A DNA stretch of 64,000 nucleotides from Dryomyza anilis. Its lineage: Eukaryota; Arthropoda; Insecta; Diptera; Dryomyzidae. This document shows positions 57,776 to 64,000 of this stretch, in pieces. Position 1 is the first letter of the stretch, and every line of letters begins with the position of its first letter. The translations under genes were made by a program, and so were the position numbers. A model generated the notes under the pieces. It was not told where the DNA came from and made no database searches. It worked only from the letters and a program-made list of their open reading frames with translations. The stretch covers positions 7,336,501-7,400,500 of the forward strand of contig OX638133.1 in NCBI GenBank assembly GCA_951804985.1. The letters run 5' to 3'.

Positions 57776-57999
57776 CTGCTTATATCCGACAGGAACTAAG
57801 CTATATTCAAAACTTGAATGACTTTGATTTGAGCCTAGTAGACATGTTCCCTATGAGGGTAAAAATGTTAGTACAGTAACTGGACGGGTTATGACAAGGT
57901 ACATATTTAATTCCCAGTTGCTGATCTTGACCCTTGAAAAATGTCTAGCAGGAAAGTAACGAGATCCATTGATAGCTAAAAATATGTCAGTCTTGGATG
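57776..57999. other. Flank of the hAT element, probably an older repeat
   Basis: CTAGTAGACATGTTCCCTAT and a resumption after the hAT element (GTCAAGGCAATGACTATAAC) resemble the CCCTAGTAG family interior, so the hAT element appears to have landed in an old copy of it. Confidence 0.4.
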
Positions 58000-58007
58000 G
58001 TAGACAT

Positions 58008-59203
58008 TAGAGATGGGCACGTGAGTGAGTTTTAACCCACACTCACGAAAGATTTTTTCTATTCACGCACACTCACTCACGGCCTTTTTTGCTCTACTCA
58101 CACTCACTCACAATCACGTGAGTAAAATTAAGATTCAATCACAATCACGCGTGATCACGCTGAATCACGTGGTTTTTTTGCTATTGTTTTCAGAATGCAT
58201 AAAAATACATATTTCATTTGTAATGTTGGTGAGATTGGTCGACCGAGCGTGGCACCTCCGATACAACCTACATCTTTAAAACCCAATAATGATGTTATGA
58301 TGTTATGGATTTTAATAAAAAAAATATATTTCAATTTTTAACGGAGATGGAAATGTGAAAGCACATCGAACTTTTCATATAAAAACGTAAAAATTGTCTC
58401 GAAGAATAATTCTCCGTTGAACAATTCGTGTAAACCTTTGAGAATTGTCTCTGGAAAAATTATCTGTGGAAAAGAATTATCAATAAAAAAAATAGTCCGG
58501 AGTAGAATGTACCAGGGATGAATTGACTTTGGGAAAAACTATTTTTGAAGCGATTTTTTGGTTACTATATTTATAACTCGAATAAAAACGGGACCCCCAT
58601 ACGAACCCCTGGATCAAATTAAACTTAATAAACAAAGGGAAGTCAATCAGTTATCATGTATAGTTGAAATTGAAAATTCACCTTTTTTCAAAAATGATTA
58701 AAAAAATAAATTGAGTTCTATATCCATTTCCATGAATGGTCATATGAAACCAAGCAAAAACTATTGACATGACCCTACAAAAATTGACTAGCCCATACTA
58801 AATACGTCTGGTTCGCAGGGGTTAGATCAATTGTTGACTGGAACCTTGAAACCTATTCTGAGTTGAGTGGGTATATGACGGTCGTTAGAAAGGGTTTGAT
58901 TTATTATTGGTCTGAAAAGTGAGCAGTCGCTTTCCTGAAGCCTTCTGAGTTAAAGGGGTGGTCCTACTTGTTCTGTAATTCAGCAAAAATATCGAAAAAT
59001 CGCAAAAAATTAAAAGTGAGATTTTTTTATTTTATGAAATATTCGACTCACGCACACTCACTCACGAAAAAATTGTACTCACGCACACTCACTCACGGTA
59101 TTTTTAGGTCTACTCACACTCACTCACAATCACGTGAGCAAAATTAGGATTCAATCACAATCACGCGTGATTCACGTGAATCACGCTCACATGCTTATCT
59201 CTA
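58008..59203. mobile_element. Non-autonomous hAT-like element with 8-bp target duplication
   Basis: The termini TAGAGATGGGCA (left) and TGCTTATCTCTA (right) are imperfect inverted repeats. The octamer GTAGACAT flanks both ends exactly (58000-58007 and 59204-59211), the 8-bp duplication typical of hAT transposons. Both subterminal regions (58.01-58.17 and 59.03-59.2 kb) carry arrays of CACTCACTCAC, TCACGTGA and TCACGCGTGA, arranged like transposase-binding repeats. The interior of about 860 bp has no long reading frame and no transposase remnant that I can recognise. Confidence 0.85.
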
Positions 59204-59211
59204 GTAGACAT

Positions 59212-59424
59212 GTCAAGGCAATGACTATAACATACGACAAAATAACGAGATCATTCTCCAATGATGCTTCGTACAACCCTTCCAGAAATTTAGCTAGAAT
59301 CATAATCAGGAACTGATCATAATATTTTTACCAAGTATTAACCCGACCACTTACATGAACAAAAAGATCTTGATCCTAATAGTATCATCATCTAATATTA
59401 TCATACAGTATCATCAAACTCATA
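59212..59424. other. Continuation of old repeat
   Basis: ACGAGATCATTCTCCAATGA and TAATCAGGAACTGATCATAA words resemble the CCCTAGTAG element interior. Otherwise nothing. Confidence 0.35.
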
Positions 59425-59723
59425 TAAGGGTTTTTCAATAAGAGCGCTACAAAAGTTTTTTACAAGGGTTTTTCAACAGGGACGCTACAAAAGTAGAGCG
59501 ATAGGGACAGCAAACAACGCCATATTTCTTGCTGCTCTTTTGACATTTCTCTTTAGTAAGGTTTGCCATTTCTTGATGGAAAGATATACGAGCTAACAAC
59601 GAATCGAAATTATTAAAATTTACTACCGAAATTCAAATTCGTATATCTTTCCATCATGAAATGTGGGTCGTTTGCTGTCCCTGTCGCTCTACTTTTGGAG
59701 CGTCCCTGTTAAAAAATCCTTTA
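59425..59723. mobile_element. Inverted-repeat MITE F5, copy b
   Basis: AAGGGTTTTTCAATAAGAGC and AAGGGTTTTTCAACAGGGAC starts lie in tandem. The inner arms have CTACAAAAGTAGAGCGATAG and TAAGGTTTGCCATTTC. The right end is CGTCCCTGTTAAAAAATCCT. As at 12.5-12.95 kb, a short derivative terminus sits next to a full copy. Confidence 0.7.
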
Positions 59724-60810
59724 ATATAAAACTTGATTTACAATTCACTCGAAATTATCTCCAAATATAATAATTCCCAATTATTTAAGCCAAAAAAATC
59801 AATTTTAAATCAAATAGCAAAATGTACGTTCGTTTCACACAGAGAAATAATTTAATGTTTGTAGCGAACATATTTTGCTTCTAATCATAAATTATATTAA
59901 GATAATTCTTTATAATTCGTGAGTTTACCAAATTATTTTGGTAATAATAAAATTAAAGTTACCTCAATTCTTTTAATTATTAAATAATTAAGTAGTTATG
60001 TTGGTTGCAAACATAATTATTTTTGTCTCAAATAATATATTTTTCCCTATATACCTAAAAAAAAATGCTTTTCGCTCTCGTATAATTCGGAAAAGTATTA
60101 TTCAAACTATAGCAACGCAAATCAAGCAGTACAATTCAAGGTCGATTATTATCCTACTATATAATGTAGTCGTCGACTACAGAATTAACCCATTGCGCGT
60201 AGGTCTATTATATATATAGATACATCAAACGAATGCACATTCATCCACGTTGTTCGATTATTTTGTATTTCTTGTATACGTTATTTATTATTAGCACATT
60301 TAAGCGATCCACAACAAAACAAAATAAAATCATGTGGATTTCAATATTCCATCGATTCAACAATTTATGCAGCAACAAAAAAACTGTATAAAACTGGAAA
60401 ATACTGCAAAACAAAATGTGGGCCGTTCATTCACCCACATTTTTAAATGTAATATTTTTGACTTACACAAATATAATCCGACATTTTTAAACTCAAAGTA
60501 GCTATTCTCTATGCCATCACGAAATACTTAATATGTTTTGTATAGTTTTGTTTTAAAATAGAATTGCAAGATTGTCAGGAGCCAAAAAGGCCTCCTGTGT
60601 ATTTAAAAAATAACTCCCAGTTTTCTATTTTCTCTGCATTTATTTTTGGAATTTCTGTCTACATTTTAAGGGACACTCACTCACTCACCACATAACTTTT
60701 GCTATCTGGGCAACGGCAATAAAATATGCACTTGCTGCATTTGTATTATTAGCAACATTTATAATTCTTTAAAAAATATATGTATTATTTTAATCCTAAA
60801 TTTGACTTAC
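59724..60810. other. Gene-free stretch
   Basis: A 73-codon frame at 59998-60219 has no domain. The segment 59.84-60.02 kb shares the TTGCAAACATAA/GCGAACATA words of the 44.4-kb tandem region, suggesting another degraded repeat. Nothing else was recognised. Confidence 0.35.
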
Positions 60811-60879
60811 CGTTTTTTTAGTTTTTTGGTTTAGAGTATTTGCTTTGTAAAAGTATTATCCGAGGCACCCCGTGGGGCC
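60811..60879 (-). other. Possible non-coding exon
   Basis: On the minus strand the acceptor CTACTTACAG and donor AACG|GTAAGTC enclose 69 bases, including the GC-rich GGCCCCACGGGGTGCC, with stop codons in all three frames. If real it is an untranslated exon of a minus-strand gene, possibly an alternative leader of the V-ATPase gene or of thin. The plus strand also has a donor-like CCCT|GTAAGTAG here, so chance is possible. Confidence 0.2.
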
Positions 60880-61639
60880 CTGTAAGTAGTTGTTATGTGG
60901 TTTTTCTGCAAAAGAATAAAAATAAAATGTTATTTTTGTATAAAAAGAAAATAATTATTCAACCAACTAATTGTACAGACAATTAACTGATGATTCATAT
61001 CATGATTTATAATATGCTGTAAGCAATTCTTTGAAGTCAATTCGTTTTTTAAAATCATTTAGGAACCTTGAAAAACATTTTACTATAGCATTGGAATATA
61101 GAGAAATAAATTGAGAGATATATTAAATGAATTTACGATATTCAATAATTCAATTATACGATTGTTGATTTACATGATAATCGAAAATATGAATGTAATT
61201 TTTATTTGACTCAAAGCTTGACTCGAGTTTTGTAAATTTTGCTATACCTCCGTATCTTTATTTTCGGGAAATTTCAAAAATGAAATTCCTGGTAGATATT
61301 GTACTAGGGTCATGTTCGGAAACTTTGTTTTCACCTTGTCATCACCCGAGCAGTTACATTACAAACATGATCATGTCTTCCCTTAGTCTAGTAGACATTT
61401 TTATAAGGCAAGACATGATAATATAACTGGTTGGGGTGGAACAAGTTAATAATACAATGGTCGGTTTCGGATAATGATCCCAGTTCCATTTCTACTATGG
61501 AATGACATTTCTAGTAGGGATTTGATTTAATAGAGAGAATTCTTAGGGTACAAAAATATTTACTCTAGAATTTTTTTATTGAATATCATTCGTACATGGA
61601 TCAAAACTCTAAACTAGTACGATTTCTACTAAGAAATAG
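60880..61639. other. Gene-free stretch with a repeat fragment
   Basis: At 61.30-61.52 kb GTACTAGGGTCATGTTCGG and ACATTTCTAGTAGGG mark a degraded member of the CCCTAGTAG element family. The rest is AT-rich without features. Confidence 0.4.
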
Positions 61640-63060
61640 AAACAAATTCAGCAATATGATGAATTTATTCATAAAAATTACGAATTTTTCTACCAATTAC
61701 CTGATTGATACCACCGTTCGTTAAACGACATATTGATGAATGCATTAATTAGATATATATATAAACTTATTCATACTATCGAACATCATAGTGAAGAACG
61801 AAATATTCAATACAATGAATTTGAATCGTCATATTGATGAATTTGTTCATAATATTTATGAATTTAATTTTCAATATGATGAATATTGTTGAACTAATAT
61901 TTTTTTTTTCAAAATAAATTAATTGAAAGACATTTTTTTTCGAATTAAAAAAAACAATAATTCGAAAAAAAAGGGTTATTGTAAAAATTTTATTTAAAAA
62001 ATAACAGAAAAAATATTTCGAAAAAGAATGAAAAAAAAATTGCTCGAACCAAAATTTATCCCCGAAAAAATTTTGTTTAAAAAAAATGGCTTTAAAAAAA
62101 ATGTTTTTTTTAATATTTTTTTATAAATATAACTTTTTATTAATAAAAAGTTGTAATTATAAATAAATATATTATAAATCATTTAACTAATTTATGCATG
62201 TCGAGCATGCATTATATAAGAAATAACATACAATAACTACTTGAGATCTGAGAAGTACGCCAAAAAATGTACGAAAAATAAATATTTTGATTGAAATTTG
62301 GTTCGATGAACAGCTTTCTTTAATATAAGGTAAAAAATGTTGAATTTTATGTTTTTGTTTATTAATGTAATGAAATCTATTCTTCACATAGAGTTCATCA
62401 TATTGAAGAACACTTTTTCGACAGTTACGAAGCGTTCATCATATTTATGATAGCATTCATAACATTGATGTCGTTAGTCATTAATATTTTGAATGGTTCT
62501 TCAATACAATGATATTGGTTCTTCACCATTCGATAGTACGAATTATTTCATATATATAATGAATGTATTCATCAATATGTCATTTAATGAATGGTGGTAT
62601 CAATATAATGAATCTGGTAGTTGGTAGAAAAATCCATAATATTTATGAATAAATTCGTCATCTTGATGATTGATGAGCATTATATAAGAAATAACATTCA
62701 AGAACTACTTGAGAACTGAGAAGTACGGCAAAAATAAACGAAAAATAAATATTTTGATTGAAATTTTGTTAAATGAACAGCGTATTTCAATATGAAGTAC
62801 ATATATGTTGTATTATATATTTTGGTTCTTTAATATGATGAAACGTATTCTTCACATACAGTTCATCATATTGAAGAACACTTTTTCAACAATTACGAAG
62901 CGTTCATCATATTTATGATCGCATTCATAATATTGATGTCGTTAGTCATTAATATTATGAGTGGTTCTTCAATACAATGAATCATGGTTTGAAGAACGGA
63001 ATTCATCAATATGATGTACATTTATTTTCTGTGTATGATGTTCTTTTTTTTCTGTGCATG
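61640..63060. mobile_element. Foldback MITE F1, composite copies f
   Basis: Two or more F1 elements overlap or are duplicated here. Left-arm blocks start near 61640, AACATTGATGTCGTTAGTCA occurs near 62.46 and again near 62.93 kb, and the ATATAAGAAATAACAT(A/T)CAA block occurs near 62.21 and 62.68 kb. Right ends TTTATTTTCTGTGTA and TTTTTTTCTGTGCA are near 63.03 and 63.06 kb. Homopolymer-rich loop at 61.9-62.1 kb. No coding capacity. Confidence 0.65.
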
Positions 63061-63468
63061 ATAAGAAAATGATGATGTTTTCCCTAATAGAGTAAATTTC
63101 TTTATTAAACTGATCAAGTTCTGATAAGGTGTAAATGTGACCTACATTAAAATTTTCTAAGAAATCTTTTGGTTGAAAATAATCATTCCTTTTGGATAAT
63201 TATGGTAAAAAATACAATATGAAGGGTTATACAAAATGATTATTATAAAAATGTTCGGATTGTGTTATAAAGAAATTACTATTTTATCGAGTTACTGCAA
63301 GGACTTGAATGCGATTATAAGGAAAATGATTTTCGATGGAAGTATGGAAGTGATTTCAGTAATTGTTTTTTATTTCAAATTGTTACACGAATATATCCTT
63401 CTAGCAATGAATGCTTTTTTTTTGGTGGTAAGAATTTGGATTTAAACTGAAAGAAACGAGAAATTATT
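63061..63468. other. Unassigned spacer
   Basis: A 69-codon frame at 63236-63445 starts with ATG but has no recognised domain or splice context. Treated as random. Confidence 0.35.
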
Positions 63469-63778
63469 CACTGAAAAAATAATAGACGTAAATATAGCAA
63501 CCGATATTAATTGCATGCATTAGTCAATACAGCAATAAAATTCACTAATTTAATGAAAATCAATATTTGTACGTCAATGCAGCAAATTAATTAGTCAGCG
63601 CAGTTTCAGCCGACTTATTTGCTGCATTGACGTACAAATATTCATATTAGCGAACGCAATTGCTTATATAACGAAAAATAGCAAATGTTTTCATTAAATT
63701 AGTGAATTTAATTGCTGGATTAATTAATGAATGCAATTAATATCGGTTGCTATATTTACGTCGATTATTTTTTCTGTG
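63469..63778. mobile_element. Foldback MITE F4 (long form), copy e
   Basis: CACTGAAAAAATAATAGACG to CGTCGATTATTTTTTCTGTG, with the central palindrome TACGTCAATGCAGCAAATTA / TTTGCTGCATTGACGTA. TT rather than TA flanks it on both sides. Confidence 0.8.
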
Positions 63779-64000
63779 TTGAATTGAGTTTAAATTACAG
63801 AACTAAAAATGATTTCTTAACAATTTAATTTAAAATCATTATTATTAAACAGTGCCGATAACCATAATAAATTCATGTCGACCAATATATTATTTTTTCA
63901 AATGAGTAATGCGTAGATCGCCATAAGGTCAACGTTGCTCATACAAAAATGAGTTGAAACAAAAGCATTGGCTGTTTGTCAAAATATTTTCAGTTCATTT

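Noticed and set aside
63236..63445. 69-codon plus-strand frame
   Set aside because: No domain or splice support, sits between MITEs.

Overview
The window is AT-rich eukaryotic DNA with short GT-AG introns, very long repeat-filled introns, GTCT/GTCC microsatellite-bearing dipteran 'mini-me' elements and tRNA-derived SINEs. Two protein-coding genes can be read, and both look like those of a higher (brachyceran) fly. The species cannot be fixed from the sequence.

Layout. About 19.0-37.1 kb (minus strand) carries the 5' two-thirds of a TRIM-NHL gene that I recognise as the orthologue of Drosophila thin (tn/abba, TRIM32-like). Five coding exons are visible: RING (two exons), B-box-like zinc finger, coiled coil plus a long disordered acidic region, and a Ser/Thr/Ala-rich linker. 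The NHL-repeat exons are not in the window and must lie beyond the left edge, so 1-19 kb is intron or 3'-ward gene space. About 53.0-55.7 kb (minus strand) is a complete two-exon gene for an 872-residue V-ATPase V0 subunit a (Vha100 family). Candidate non-coding first exons and promoter signatures occur near 37.0-37.15 kb, 46.24 kb and 46.84-47.24 kb, and a possible untranslated exon near 60.8 kb; all are tentative.

Everything else is mostly mobile DNA. There are several families of TA-flanked foldback MITEs with the shared terminus CACAGAAAAA, a 425-bp TA-flanked MITE nested in one of them, and a hAT-like element with a perfect 8-bp target duplication. A tRNA-derived SINE is present in five copies, one with a 15-bp target duplication; two other tRNA-like repeats, mini-me elements, a TCGA/CGATA-dense repeat family and several local tandem duplications complete the set.

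Points most worth following up: two inverted copies of a roughly 1-kb foldback flank the second RING exon of thin, one only about 30 bp from its splice donor; intron 4 of thin starts with an in-frame stop; and the hAT element upstream of the V-ATPase gene carries three TCACGTGA (Mitf/TFEB CLEAR-type) sites. No gene cluster or non-canonical protein system was found.
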